IMG/VR virus record: IMGVR_UViG_3300036772_000235
Location: 1-35,183 of that record
Reading direction: 5' to 3' (one strand)
DNA: 35,183 nucleotides
DNA from: a virus
This document shows, piece after piece, positions 6,604 through 15,667 of the stretch. Every line of letters begins with the position of its first letter. Positions within the stretch are counted from its first letter, which is position 1. The position numbers and the translations under genes are program-made. The notes under the pieces were generated by a model that ran no database searches, had not been told where the DNA came from, and saw nothing but the letters and a program-made list of their open reading frames with translations.

Positions 6604-7242
6604 TTAAACTATGGTCAACATTCCTATTGAACCGATTACATTCCATGTTGTATTGGCTGAAACACAGACTAATTTGACATAGTCATTTTGATTCATTGAA
6701 GACAAACTTCCACTACTTCCTGTTGTTGAACTGACATTACCAAAATTTATGGATTGTCCAATTTCTTGTGTTAGAGTCCAGCCACCGCTTGAGACCCCAG
6801 AGATTTCAAGTGTAGTTCCAAATGCAGCAGTAGTTGGTAATGTAAACGTAGATAAAGTCGCGCCATTGTTTGTAACATAACTGTAATTAGGAAGCATAGT
6901 AATGGGCGTCGAACTGGCCAAGAGCCAGTTACTTTGGGCATTGATGCATTCAGTCCAGACCGCAGTAGAAGCTATACCACTAGTGGTACATACCCACAAA
7001 ACATTATCTACAGTATCCCAACATAATTGATATGTAGTACCAGCAACAAATCCATTTGGATTTCCTGGATAAGATAAAATTAAATTCGATTGGAATAAAT
7101 TATAAACTTGCTGTAATGTTTCTTGAACAGAAAGACCCAGGCTCAAAGGACTTGAAGTGTATCCTTGAACTGCACATATAATATCGGTCATTTGCGCTGT
7201 CCCAACTGTGGGCAGCGAAGTAAACATTTGTTCCGTAGCCAT
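6604..7242 (-). CDS. Fibre-like virion protein, 212 aa, shared C-terminal domain
   Basis: The last 90 or so residues (TFTLPTTAAFGTTLEISG ... VIGSIGMLTIV) are clearly paralogous to the end of the 362-residue protein at 8076-9164, including GGWT, the FGNV motif and SANTTW. The N-terminal half (TSLPTVGTAQMTDIICAVQG) differs and probably provides attachment or trimerisation. Composition is Ser/Thr/Asn-rich and poor in Lys, as in trimeric fibres. AAGGA is placed seven bases upstream. A structural role at the tail is likely from its neighbours. Confidence 0.65.
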   Translation of the reverse strand: MATEQMFTSLPTVGTAQMTDIICAVQGYTSSPLSLGLSVQETLQQVYNLFQSNLILSYPGNPNGFVAGTTYQLCWDTVDNVLWVCTTSGIASTAVWTECINAQSNWLLASSTPITMLPNYSYVTNNGATLSTFTLPTTAAFGTTLEISGVSSGGWTLTQEIGQSINFGNVSSTTGSSGSLSSMNQNDYVKLVCVSANTTWNVIGSIGMLTIV

Positions 7243-7265
7243 TTCAAAATCCTTTGATTAAATTT

Positions 7266-8048
7266 TTAAGAAAATTCCCAGACAATAATAAGGCCACCGG
7301 AACCATTTCCGCCTGGTTGATTTGATGCATTTCCTGAGCCTCCACTACCACCCGCGCCATATCCAGTCGCATTGAAAGATTGGTCGCTTGTGGCTGTTAT
7401 TCCTCCTTGGCCATACTGACTGTTGCCGCCTGCACCGCCAAAAAATGAATTCGCAAGACCTATTCCTGGGAAACCGGCGCCGCCTTGTATATTTATATCA
7501 CCGTTAGAACCCGTTCCTGGACTTTGCGCTGCACCTCGCGTCATCCCTGTAAAAGGAACAGCAATAGGTGAACCACCAAAACCAGAACTTCCTCCACTTG
7601 CTGATAATGATGACGCGCTAAAACTTGTCGTACCACCAGGTGATCCATTATTCGCACCAGAAGCTCCTCCAGCTCCTCCTGAACCTACCGTATAAGTATA
7701 GGTTGAGGCAGCAGAAGCTACATATAATCTAGCATATCCACCGGCATCTCCGCCCGAACCTGCTCCTAAATCTCCTGGACTTACAGCAGCGCCACCACCA
7801 CCACCTCCTCCTCCAACAACTTCAATTAAAATTGATGAAACATTTGCAGGTTTAGTATAAGTCTGCGCTGTCCCTGATGTGAACATTTGAAAACTGCGCA
7901 AGCCTCCAGTGATAGTGAGATTTGTAGCTACACCAGATGTAGGCGTGCCCAATGCAGGTGACACGAGAGTTGGTGATGTAGATCCAACAAATGTTCCTGT
8001 ACCTGTTGAACCGGCAAGCCCTACACTGACACTATTAATTGTAGTCAT
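7266..8048 (-). CDS. Glycine-rich tail fibre/adhesin-like protein, 260 aa
   Basis: The N-terminus contains the phage fibre motif TSPTLVSPALGTPTSGVATN. From about residue 55 comes FTSGTAQTYTKPANVSSILIEVVGGGGGGGGA, followed by about 170 residues dominated by Gly, Ser, Ala and Asn and closing with GGLIIVWEFS. This is the glycine-rich domain common at the tips of phage fibres, in which polyglycine loops display host-recognition surfaces. AGGA precedes the ATG. It is likely a receptor-recognition tip or a fibre accessory protein. Confidence 0.72.
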   Translation of the reverse strand: MTTINSVSVGLAGSTGTGTFVGSTSPTLVSPALGTPTSGVATNLTITGGLRSFQMFTSGTAQTYTKPANVSSILIEVVGGGGGGGGAAVSPGDLGAGSGGDAGGYARLYVASAASTYTYTVGSGGAGGASGANNGSPGGTTSFSASSLSASGGSSGFGGSPIAVPFTGMTRGAAQSPGTGSNGDINIQGGAGFPGIGLANSFFGGAGGNSQYGQGGITATSDQSFNATGYGAGGSGGSGNASNQPGGNGSGGLIIVWEFS

Positions 8049-8075
8049 TTATTATCATCCTAAATATAAGATTAT

Positions 8076-9164
8076 TTACACATACGTAATATTGCCGATG
8101 GAAGAGACAGCAATAAATGTTGTGTTTGCTGTGATGCAACGTAATCTAATGCAATCGTATTGATTTGAACTTGATAAACTTCCTCCAGTTCCAGATGTTG
8201 TGACCACGTTTCCGAAATGGATTTGCTGACCTGAGGCTTGAGCAATTGTCCAGCCACCGGATCCTTTTCCATTAATTTCCAACGAGTCTCCAATGGCAGC
8301 AGTGGTCGGCAACGTAAAGGTCACTAATGATGCACCAGCATCGGATGTATAACCTGTGTTTACTGCCATAACTACGGATGGTGTGGTTTGATCCACCCAA
8401 AGACTCGCGCCAGTTGCCGCAATGGTTATACTTCCAGCTCCATTGGTAATGGCGACACCGGTGCCCGCAGTCAATGTTGCCACAGCAGGAGTAGCGCCCG
8501 TACTACCTATGATTAATTGCCCATTTGTTAATGCTGATGTCCACTCAATATCACTTGCATTTGTTGTGATTAATACGGCACTTGCAGAAGGAGCCAATCC
8601 TGTAACTGTGTTTGCGCCATTGGAATATAAAATGGCATTTGTTACATATGTATCAGCGAACGTCGCAGTTGAGGCAACCCATCCAGTACCATTGGAACGC
8701 AAGACTGTACCGGTAGCACCTGCCGCTGTTGGAAATGTTGCTGTAGACCAGGATGGAGCTGCATTTGCGCCAGAGACTAAAACTTGGTTTGCAGTGGCAG
8801 TTCCGGCAAGTATAGCACCCGAACTTGCAGTAGAATAAAAGATACCGCCATTAGAAGCAGTAAGATTTGCATTGGTGCCGCCGCGCGCAAGACTCAATTC
8901 TCCAGACCATCCGGCCGTAATTGATGCTGCATGAAGAAGTGCTGTATTAGGCGTCCCACCAAGTGTTAGAGTGACATTGGTATCATTTGCAGAAGTTAAT
9001 GCAGCAGGAGTATAAGGAGTTCCAAATTGAGCAGCAAAATTCGCATAAGTCATTGCTGCATCATCACCTGCACCATAAGGCGATTGACCAAAATACATTA
9101 AATCAGTGGATACATTCGATGTAATTGGATTGGTCATATAGACCTGGTTAATATTCTTAGACAT
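8076..9164 (-). CDS. Fibre-like structural protein, 362 aa
   Basis: The N-terminal 50 residues (NPITSNVSTDLMYFGQSPYGAGDDAAMTYANF) look like a phage appendage attachment module. The middle contains LSLARGGTNANLTASNGGIFYS and several Ser/Thr/Ala-rich beta repeats typical of fibre shafts. The C-terminal 95 residues form a domain shared with the 212-residue protein at 6604-7242. AAGGA is six bases upstream of the start. The composition suggests a trimeric fibre. The shared C-terminal domain suggests two fibres with a common tip or chaperone-like end. Confidence 0.7.
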   Translation of the reverse strand: MSKNINQVYMTNPITSNVSTDLMYFGQSPYGAGDDAAMTYANFAAQFGTPYTPAALTSANDTNVTLTLGGTPNTALLHAASITAGWSGELSLARGGTNANLTASNGGIFYSTASSGAILAGTATANQVLVSGANAAPSWSTATFPTAAGATGTVLRSNGTGWVASTATFADTYVTNAILYSNGANTVTGLAPSASAVLITTNASDIEWTSALTNGQLIIGSTGATPAVATLTAGTGVAITNGAGSITIAATGASLWVDQTTPSVVMAVNTGYTSDAGASLVTFTLPTTAAIGDSLEINGKGSGGWTIAQASGQQIHFGNVVTTSGTGGSLSSSNQYDCIRLRCITANTTFIAVSSIGNITYV

Positions 9165-9174
9165 ATGTAATCCT

Positions 9175-9354
9175 TTACAATAAAGTTAGATTTTCCCCAT
9201 CGAGCAATAAAAAATCAGTTCCATCTAACAATAAAAAATATCCTTCAATCGGAGGAGGCAAAGTGCCTATTTCATCATCAATGACAGTAAATACGCTATC
9301 CCTTCCCAATCCATAATTAACATCAAAAAAGAACTGATCTAATATGCTAGGCAT
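9175..9354 (-). CDS. Small protein with FLLLDG repeats, 59 aa
   Basis: The start is the ATG that overlaps the stop of the preceding gene as TAATG. The 59-residue product ends with a near-tandem repeat, FLLLDGTDFLLLDGENLTLL, seven- to nine-residue units with a hydrophobic triplet followed by Asp-Gly. Such repeats suggest a small beta-solenoid or a strand that inserts into a partner. It sits between two fibre-like genes, so a virion role is likely. I recognise no named family. Confidence 0.6.
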   Translation of the reverse strand: MPSILDQFFFDVNYGLGRDSVFTVIDDEIGTLPPPIEGYFLLLDGTDFLLLDGENLTLL

Positions 9355-9704
9355 TATTGATTTCTCACAGGCCACATAACAATGCTGACATCGGCAGTAG
9401 TTTGAGCCGTAATGACGCTTATATTAGTGCCAGCAGCTAATGTTAAAGACGAAGGATTTAATTCTGAAGTACTGGGAGCCAATGTAGCACCCACTGGGAT
9501 TGCTGCTGTAGCTCCGCTAACATCAACCCATACATCATTAGGATAATACCTAAATGAAACAATCCATAAAGGAAAATTTGAAGGAACCGTAATACTTGTC
9601 GCAGCCCCATTTGTAATTGTAGCACTCCATTTGTTAGTGCTAGGAATTGGCGCATAAGCATTATAGCCCTGAACATCACGGCCAAACTGTAATTCTGTAG
9701 ACAT
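9354..9704 (-). CDS. Beta-rich virion protein, 116 aa
   Basis: I start at MSTELQFGRDVQGYNAYAP because AAGGA lies six bases upstream. The frame is open further to 9746 without a good site. The product is Thr/Ser/Ala-rich and beta-predicted, with PLWIVSFRYYPNDVWVDVSGATAAIPVGATLAPS in the middle and ending in MWPVRNQ. This composition is common in small head-fibre or tail-decoration proteins. It is coupled to the following 59-residue gene. The exact role is unknown. Confidence 0.6.
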   Translation of the reverse strand: MSTELQFGRDVQGYNAYAPIPSTNKWSATITNGAATSITVPSNFPLWIVSFRYYPNDVWVDVSGATAAIPVGATLAPSTSELNPSSLTLAAGTNISVITAQTTADVSIVMWPVRNQ

Positions 9705-9777
9705 ATCCTGTCCTTGTGTTAAAAAAATCCGTTTCTCTCGACACATTAATACATCATATTTATCATGTCGTCCTATA

Positions 9778-11856
9778 TTATAGCTTTATAAACATATGAT
9801 ATAAAGTTGCTGGCTGTACTACGTTGAATGGGGAACCATCGCTGTTTGCATTAACTACTGTCGTAAATGAACCTGAGGCAAAAGATGGTACGGTTACTGT
9901 TGCTGATGTTGCACTGCCTGCTACAAAATTCGTTAATCCCCCTGATGCCACATTGGATATATTTAATGCCATCGCAGTTGCCGCAGTATGAGTATGTGCT
10001 CCTACTTCAGCCGCCAATTGTTGATGCGCATATTCTCCTGGAGAAGCCCCATAAGAATCCAGTTTCATGATGATTGTACCAGACCCAGGTGTCGTATAAG
10101 AAATGAGACCTGTACCTGCTATAGCTCCGGCATACGTTGTTGATACTTGGAATGTATTTGCACCTGCGATGCCTATATTGGTCACATAATAATAAGCACG
10201 CCCAGATAAACCACCAGGTAAAATTCCGGAAAAAAAGGAAATTGGTTGGCCTTGGAATAAATAAGCCCCATTAGTGCAAGTAAGAATTAAGGTAGGAGAG
10301 CCACCGCCAGAACTACTTCCTGTTACCGTCTGACTGTAAGCACCAGCGAGGGCTGCAAATACTGATACTGTCCCCATCATTACTCGACCCATCATTCGAG
10401 TTAAAGATAATTGACGATTTGCATTAAAATCGCTTATGGCTGTTGTGGGAGCTGAAATGTATGGCCCATAAGCCACAGGAGTACCGGAACTATCATACAT
10501 TTGACATATAGGATTTGTCATTCCAGAAAATGAGCTGTAAGTAGCAGAGGTATGCCACAATGTTTTAAACAATGGCCATGTATCAGCATTTTGTCTGGTG
10601 GTAGCATTTGATGAAGCATTCCCAATAGTACCGTCATTCATCGCCAGCCAACCATAAGCCCAGGTAGGTATATATGGATAAGTTCCTGCAACAGAAGAAC
10701 GAATATCACCTGTTCTAGGACTATTGACGACTGCATCGACCTGTCCATATGAACTGAAATCATTGGTGGGCAATAAGTTTTGCGTTAAATAAACACTAGG
10801 TTTAGTAAAATTGATATTACAAGCGATATTCAAGGGCATTTGAACTTGGATATATAAGGCGTCGTCAGCACCTAAGCCTAAATTTAAACCAGCAGTTGAT
10901 GGAAAGACTCCTGTTGCGACATAAAGCTCCCAACCTGTTGTCAAAACAAATTGCTCCACTTCAATAGGCGCTACAGGAGAGCCGCCCGTTCCTGTATCTT
11001 GTAGAATAAAAATAGTAATGACATTTTGCCCTGGACTTGTGCCTCCTCCATTTTGCGCTTGAATGGAAAAGGTAAAGGGAACACTATCTAGTGAATTCAC
11101 ATGTAATGACACCGGAAAGTTATAACATTTAGTCGATTCATTTGTTCCAGGAACATTACATACATGATTCAAATAATATTCAGGAACTATATTATTGCTA
11201 ATCGGTTGTGCAGTTCCCAATGGGAATGGGATAAAAGTAACGACATCATTTCCAGATACATTATTTTTCAAAAATTGTATGTCATTCCATCTTAAACCAT
11301 CATGCTGACTTGGGGCGATAGGAGCCGCATATAAATTTGTACTTTCAGGAACTAACATAATATTATTTAATGTAACACTAGTATATGGGGTTACATTAAC
11401 GGTATTAGGCTGAATATTACGCCAAAATCCATTATTGATAATTAAATTATTGAATGTATTCACATCAGCTAAAGTGCCACCACCTGGCGCTACAAAAGGG
11501 AAGTTTTCGCGCGTGATTTGATTTGTTTGGGCATGATTCACAATAGTAATGTAATAAGGGTCTCGAATATTTTCATCGGTCTCATCGTAGGGATAAAAGA
11601 AGGGAATGGTATCAACACCATTTATATCGCAAATTGTTCCAGCAGCACTTAACGTAAGCGGGTTTGGAAGGGCAATATAAATATATGTGCCTCCTTGTCC
11701 AACTTGATAATACCAATTCTTAAGCGTCGTTCGGCTATTATCATGATAACAAGTCACTGTGCCGCCGGACATAGGTGTTCCATCTTTATCAACGAACGAA
11801 TCTTGCAGCATTGGTGCTGCTATGAGTAAATTTACATCCCCTGAAAATACAATCAT
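9778..11856 (-). CDS. Large tail fibre with HxH collar-like C-terminus, 692 aa
   Basis: This is the largest fibre gene. The N-terminal 100 residues (DGTPMSGGTVTCYHDNSRTTLKNWYY, then a PFFYPYDE stretch) look like a virion-attachment module. The middle is Asn/Thr/Pro-rich beta structure. The C-terminal part (607-692) contains GAHTHT with His621 and His623, and closes with NVVQPATLYHMFIKL. This is the pattern of tail-collar/short-tail-fibre proteins, where HxH pairs in a trimer hold a metal ion. It is therefore a good candidate for the main receptor-binding protein. AAGGA precedes the ATG at a five-base spacing. The ejection protein genes lie just upstream in the operon. Confidence 0.78.
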   Translation of the reverse strand: MIVFSGDVNLLIAAPMLQDSFVDKDGTPMSGGTVTCYHDNSRTTLKNWYYQVGQGGTYIYIALPNPLTLSAAGTICDINGVDTIPFFYPYDETDENIRDPYYITIVNHAQTNQITRENFPFVAPGGGTLADVNTFNNLIINNGFWRNIQPNTVNVTPYTSVTLNNIMLVPESTNLYAAPIAPSQHDGLRWNDIQFLKNNVSGNDVVTFIPFPLGTAQPISNNIVPEYYLNHVCNVPGTNESTKCYNFPVSLHVNSLDSVPFTFSIQAQNGGGTSPGQNVITIFILQDTGTGGSPVAPIEVEQFVLTTGWELYVATGVFPSTAGLNLGLGADDALYIQVQMPLNIACNINFTKPSVYLTQNLLPTNDFSSYGQVDAVVNSPRTGDIRSSVAGTYPYIPTWAYGWLAMNDGTIGNASSNATTRQNADTWPLFKTLWHTSATYSSFSGMTNPICQMYDSSGTPVAYGPYISAPTTAISDFNANRQLSLTRMMGRVMMGTVSVFAALAGAYSQTVTGSSSGGGSPTLILTCTNGAYLFQGQPISFFSGILPGGLSGRAYYYVTNIGIAGANTFQVSTTYAGAIAGTGLISYTTPGSGTIIMKLDSYGASPGEYAHQQLAAEVGAHTHTAATAMALNISNVASGGLTNFVAGSATSATVTVPSFASGSFTTVVNANSDGSPFNVVQPATLYHMFIKL

Positions 11857-11865
11857 AATAGTCCT

Positions 11866-13110
11866 TTAAAAGCCCAATATCTTTCTGATGTGATGAGGTA
11901 AGAAGTTTGCCGCTAATCCGCCTGCTGCTCCTAAAGCTACACCGTGTGCCAGTTTGCTTCCCTTTAATTTATTATATTTTTCTCGCGCTAATAATTCCGG
12001 ATGTTTTGATCCGGATTGAGTCAAAAATTCTTCTTCCTGTAGCAATTTATCCGCGAACTTATTGGGTCTTAATGTAGATATTCCACGGTTTCCTCGGCCA
12101 GTAAGTGCTTTAATAGAAGGGCTATTCAAGTATGGCCCTAATTCATTTGCATAATCAATTCGAGCATTTTGGTAGCCGGCCCCATGTGATGAACGTCCTG
12201 ATTTTTCAAAAGCATCTGATATTTGCTGTAATAGTCTATTCTTTGTCTTTAATGCTTCTTTGTAAATATCCCTGTCTACTTTGTTTTCTTTTTTGAAGGC
12301 ATATTTGGATAACAGTTTATTCAAATCACTTTGTGCTTCATGTGCATTCGATAAAGTAGGGTTTGCATTATACTCTTCCAATGCATGCAATTGCTTTGAT
12401 TCGCCGGCTTTTTTAAATAGAGATTGGTTAACGGGTTGATGTTTTAAGAATCGATTTGCGCCTGCTTGCTCGCCTTCATGTAAATGACTTGAGAACACCT
12501 CACCGAAATGACCTTTTAACCGATTCATTTCATCAGTGATGGATTTGGCTATATTCTTGGATTTAAGGCTTTTAGCAAAGTTTAGTCCCGATGCAATACC
12601 CTGGCCTCCAGCCCCTAATGCCGCGCCTATTTTAGCGCCAAGAGGTCTATTCTCTTCGTTGCCTAGATAACCTTCTGCAGCTCCGCCTAGTCCTGCTCCA
12701 ATCATCTTTCCTAAAGCTGGCAATTCACGTCCTGCTCTCAATGCTTGATATCCCTTTTCTGCAAGTTGAGCGCCTTTTAAGGCTGCACCGCCAGGAACTG
12801 CAAGACCGCCGAAGGCTTGGCCCAATGTTTGCCCTAATGATTCTCCGAATGATTCAGGATTTTTATTGATTAAATTAGGATGAGGGACATGTGGAAGTTG
12901 ATTCCCAGAAACTCGCTCAGCAAGAGATATAGGATAGTTAATAGCAGAGGACCCTATATCGCCAATCGCTTGCCCTGCGCCATGTAATACGCCTTTGGCA
13001 TAGTTTTTATAACCATGCCCCAAAGATTGTAATAATCCCTCTTGCTCCTGTTGTTCTGGAACACCTTCCAATAGGTCAATCCCATGTTCTTCAAATAAAT
13101 CTTTAGGCAT
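11866..13110 (-). CDS. Internal virion/DNA ejection protein, 414 aa
   Basis: I start at MPKDLFEEHGIDLLEG, preceded by GGAGG at six bases. The longer frame to 13143 begins with TTG and is not needed. The protein has Gly/Ala-rich amphipathic stretches (about 90-190, with repeated GLGGAA and GAALGAGG) that could insert in membranes, followed by a long charged helical region and another Gly/Ala segment at the end. This is the make-up of P22 gp16/gp20-like ejection proteins, released into the host envelope ahead of the DNA. It is third of three such genes downstream of the gp10-like gene. The exact gp7/16/20 equivalence is not resolved. Confidence 0.65.
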   Translation of the reverse strand: MPKDLFEEHGIDLLEGVPEQQEQEGLLQSLGHGYKNYAKGVLHGAGQAIGDIGSSAINYPISLAERVSGNQLPHVPHPNLINKNPESFGESLGQTLGQAFGGLAVPGGAALKGAQLAEKGYQALRAGRELPALGKMIGAGLGGAAEGYLGNEENRPLGAKIGAALGAGGQGIASGLNFAKSLKSKNIAKSITDEMNRLKGHFGEVFSSHLHEGEQAGANRFLKHQPVNQSLFKKAGESKQLHALEEYNANPTLSNAHEAQSDLNKLLSKYAFKKENKVDRDIYKEALKTKNRLLQQISDAFEKSGRSSHGAGYQNARIDYANELGPYLNSPSIKALTGRGNRGISTLRPNKFADKLLQEEEFLTQSGSKHPELLAREKYNKLKGSKLAHGVALGAAGGLAANFLPHHIRKILGF

Positions 13111-14401
13111 TTTTACCCTCCAATTTTCTGCGAACTTCTTCAATCGTCATCCCATGTTTTTTCGCTGTATATTCTAAATCTGGTTTGCTGAAATTCATTT
13201 TTTTAGATGATGCTGGATGAAGTATTTCTTTTATTTCTTTTTCAATAGCTTTAGGATTAATCCGCTTATTTGCAGCAATTCTGGCTTGCAATGGGCTCAT
13301 TGCCTGGTTTCGCATGAAATCTGCTTCAAGTTCAGCCCGCTGGGTCATGATTTGATTCATGTAAGTCAGGGCTTCTGCTTTTCCTTTCATTTCATCGATG
13401 GTATCACTAATATCAGGTTTCATTTCTCTCAAAAGAGCTTGCTCACCAACCCTGAATTGACCTTTAAAATCATTCGCAGCATCTTTAATGATGTTACCCA
13501 TATGAGTTTTAGCTTGACCAATCATTTCTTGCTGCTCAGGAGTTCCGAATTTTTGATAATAGCTAATTTCATGCTTTCCTAATATTGGATTTTGGCGAAT
13601 TTTTTCAAATTCATTACTTCCTAAAATAGTATTGAGCTTATCAAATGTCTCTTGCTTTTGAGAACCTGAAAGCACAGTGTCTTCTAATTGTGATATTTTC
13701 TTTGCATCTTCTTTTGCGAGATGTTTTTGTTGTTCTGTAAGCCCTTGAACTCCAACTTCACTCACTCCGAGCGGTCCTATTGCAACATAACGACCATTCA
13801 CATTTTCAACTTTTGGCATTCCCAATCCAAGAGCTTGAGATATGATGGCTTGCTGAGGGTAAGTTAATCCCTGCATCTGCCTTGGCGCTGACTGCATCTG
13901 AGGTTGATTCATTTGCTCTTGGTTAGGCATTCCTTGGCCCTGAAAGGATTGCATTTGTGGCGACATTTGTGATTGCATTTGAGATTCTAGCTGTCCTCCC
14001 ATTTGCTGCCCTGGCATCATGCCTCCGCCTAAGAACTGGTCTCGAATTTGTTGTAGTAGTTGAGCTTTTTGTGCTTGGGCATTGAGCTGTGCAATTTGAG
14101 CTTGTTTGTATTGAGGAAGATATTGGTTCTCAAGTCTTTGGCCTTTTGTTTGTTCGCCCAGAAGACCCGTATGAGCATTAGCTTGTTGTGTTTGCGCTCC
14201 TCTAAGACCAATCTGCGATTCCATGTTCGGGCCATAATATTGGTTATAAAGCTTTGCTTTTTTAAGTTCTTCTTCAAGACCAGGTTGTAAATATTTAGCT
14301 TTAGTGGCCTGCTCATAACCGCCTAACGTTTTTCCTAAAATGTCCTGAAAAGGCGATGCTTGAGGTTGAATGCCAGCATAATTAGTAAATGTAAATGCCA
14401 T
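13103..14401 (-). CDS. Internal virion/DNA ejection protein, Gln/Met-rich, 432 aa
   Basis: Residues 50-185 are strongly enriched in Gln, Met and Gly (for example GGGMMPGQQMGGQLESQMQS), with coiled-coil-like QAQIAQLNAQAQKAQ before it. The C-terminal half is charged and helical. Low-complexity Gln-rich helical proteins encoded between the gp7-like gene and the fibres are typical ejection proteins of P22-like podoviruses. AGGGA lies six bases before the ATG. The gene overlaps its downstream neighbour by eight bases. Role inferred from order and composition. Confidence 0.65.
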   Translation of the reverse strand: MAFTFTNYAGIQPQASPFQDILGKTLGGYEQATKAKYLQPGLEEELKKAKLYNQYYGPNMESQIGLRGAQTQQANAHTGLLGEQTKGQRLENQYLPQYKQAQIAQLNAQAQKAQLLQQIRDQFLGGGMMPGQQMGGQLESQMQSQMSPQMQSFQGQGMPNQEQMNQPQMQSAPRQMQGLTYPQQAIISQALGLGMPKVENVNGRYVAIGPLGVSEVGVQGLTEQQKHLAKEDAKKISQLEDTVLSGSQKQETFDKLNTILGSNEFEKIRQNPILGKHEISYYQKFGTPEQQEMIGQAKTHMGNIIKDAANDFKGQFRVGEQALLREMKPDISDTIDEMKGKAEALTYMNQIMTQRAELEADFMRNQAMSPLQARIAANKRINPKAIEKEIKEILHPASSKKMNFSKPDLEYTAKKHGMTIEEVRRKLEGKNA

Positions 14402-14410
14402 AATATATCC

Positions 14411-15034
14411 CTATTTCATTGCATTATAGCCGGCAAATGCGCCCCATGGCCCACCCACTGCGCCGCCTACTGCAGCACCACCCAATTTAAACACGTTATT
14501 CCACATGTCGCTTTTATTTTGATTTTGCTGCTGAGCGCCATTGAAGGCTAAATTACCTTGTTGTGCTAAAGTTTGCGCAAGCATATCTGCATTGGATTGG
14601 CCTGCTTGTTGCCCCATATTAGCTAGCCCTTGTTGTCCCGTCAGTCCTTGTCCATATAACCCAATGGCGTTTTTCATCCAATTATTATAATCTTGGCTGG
14701 CTATATTATTCGCCAATTGCATATTCTGTTGTTCATGCTGAGGACTTCCTGCCATACCTCCGGCGGCCGCTGCATTACCTGCACCACCCAGAGCTTGTTG
14801 TATTTGGAATTGTAAGCCAGGAGAGGACTGATAAGATTCACCAAACTTATTCATCATAGCGCCCGGGTCGTTAAGAAGCCCACCGTACTGTTCTTGAAGA
14901 CCAGGAAGAGCCGAAGTCCCTGCGTTAAAATAAGGCTGGTAAAATTGATTCGTTTGTCCTGGAATTTGATTTAAAAAAGGCATTGCAGCATCTGCAGGAT
15001 TTTTGCCGCCGCCAAACATATCGAAAAAGCCCAT
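14411..15034 (-). CDS. DNA transfer/ejection protein, P22 gp7-like, 207 aa
   Basis: The protein starts MGFFDMFGGGKNPADAA and contains YGGLLNDPGAMMNKFGESYQSSPGLQFQIQQALGG (about 50-84), a pattern I associate with the gp7-type DNA transfer proteins. Gln/Asn/Gly-rich helices follow, and the protein ends in a short glycine-rich hydrophobic segment (GGAAVGGAVGGPWGAF). Such proteins are packaged inside the capsid and leave with the DNA to help it cross the cell envelope. AAGGA is six bases upstream. It is the first of three adjacent ejection genes. Confidence 0.68.
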   Translation of the reverse strand: MGFFDMFGGGKNPADAAMPFLNQIPGQTNQFYQPYFNAGTSALPGLQEQYGGLLNDPGAMMNKFGESYQSSPGLQFQIQQALGGAGNAAAAGGMAGSPQHEQQNMQLANNIASQDYNNWMKNAIGLYGQGLTGQQGLANMGQQAGQSNADMLAQTLAQQGNLAFNGAQQQNQNKSDMWNNVFKLGGAAVGGAVGGPWGAFAGYNAMK

Positions 15035-15076
15035 GATTCATCCTTAAATCATTCGTTAAATCCATCATATAACGTC

Positions 15077-15457
15077 CTACGTTATAGTAAAAGTCCACCA
15101 GCGTGCACCCGTGACATTAGGTGGCGTACTTCCATCATAACTGATAATGAATATCTGTGGCACTGATGAAGTTACATTGTATATCATTTGACCGCTTATG
15201 TCTGGTATTCCAGGAGGTAATGGCACCGGTGTTGGCGTGTAATACTGAACATATAACCCTGCAATCTCGTTGGCCTGCGTTGTTGTCAAAGGAGGGATTA
15301 ATATACCTTCATTTTTATAATTGGTTTGCAAGGCCTGGAATAAGGATGAGAAGCCTAAGCTCCATAAAGGACTAAAATCTCCATTTTCATCAACAGCTGG
15401 TGTTGCTCTTGGCAGGTCTGGAAATATTGAACTTAAGGGTTCTGGGGTTGTGGCCAT
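15077..15457 (-). CDS. Virion-associated protein, 126 aa, unknown
   Basis: A Pro-rich 126-residue protein (TPEPLSSIFPDLPRATPAV near the N-terminus, YTPTPVPLPPGIPDISGQ in the middle) that ends in a beta-rich segment with WWTF. It is encoded between the gp10-like and gp7-like genes and preceded by AAGGA at ten bases. In P22-like phages this slot can hold small tail proteins. I see no sequence match that would make it a specific one, for example a gp26-like needle, for which it lacks heptad repeats. Confidence 0.55.
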   Translation of the reverse strand: MATTPEPLSSIFPDLPRATPAVDENGDFSPLWSLGFSSLFQALQTNYKNEGILIPPLTTTQANEIAGLYVQYYTPTPVPLPPGIPDISGQMIYNVTSSVPQIFIISYDGSTPPNVTGARWWTFTIT

Positions 15458-15667
15458 CTCATGTATATCCTTTTAATTTACTCTGATTAACTTATGGACA
15501 AGTTATGCTCGATAAGTTATCCAGATTTTATTAAGGCAGTTATGCCTTATTTATAAACATCCTTTAATATTGCTTAAGAACATGATTTATATGTATTTTT
15601 TTACACTATACATAAAAGCGTGCTCGCTAATAATAATAAATAATATATACTTATTTTATTGTTATTA
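15458..15667. other. AT-rich 210-bp intergenic region with hairpins
   Basis: No gene is visible. Just after the gp10-like stop, an AT-rich imperfect palindrome (about 15630-15670) could act as a leftward terminator. TAAGGCA (15532-15538) and TGCCTTA (15543-15549) form a perfect 7-bp hairpin. Three AAGTTAT/ATAACTT copies lie at 15488-15520. TTATCCAGA (within 15517-15526) is one base off a DnaA box. A promoter for the ejection and fibre genes could lie here, but no convincing -35/-10 pair is seen. Confidence 0.4.

Noticed and set aside
8422-8838. A 138-codon + strand open frame opposite the 362-residue fibre gene
   Set aside because: It is antisense to a well-supported fibre gene. Its Val/Ala/Pro-rich composition is what the complement of a Thr/Gly/Ala-rich gene gives, and it has no ribosome site.
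13217-13582. A 121-codon + strand frame opposite the Gln/Met-rich ejection protein
   Set aside because: Phe/Ser/His-rich antisense shadow of a helical gene with no start signal.
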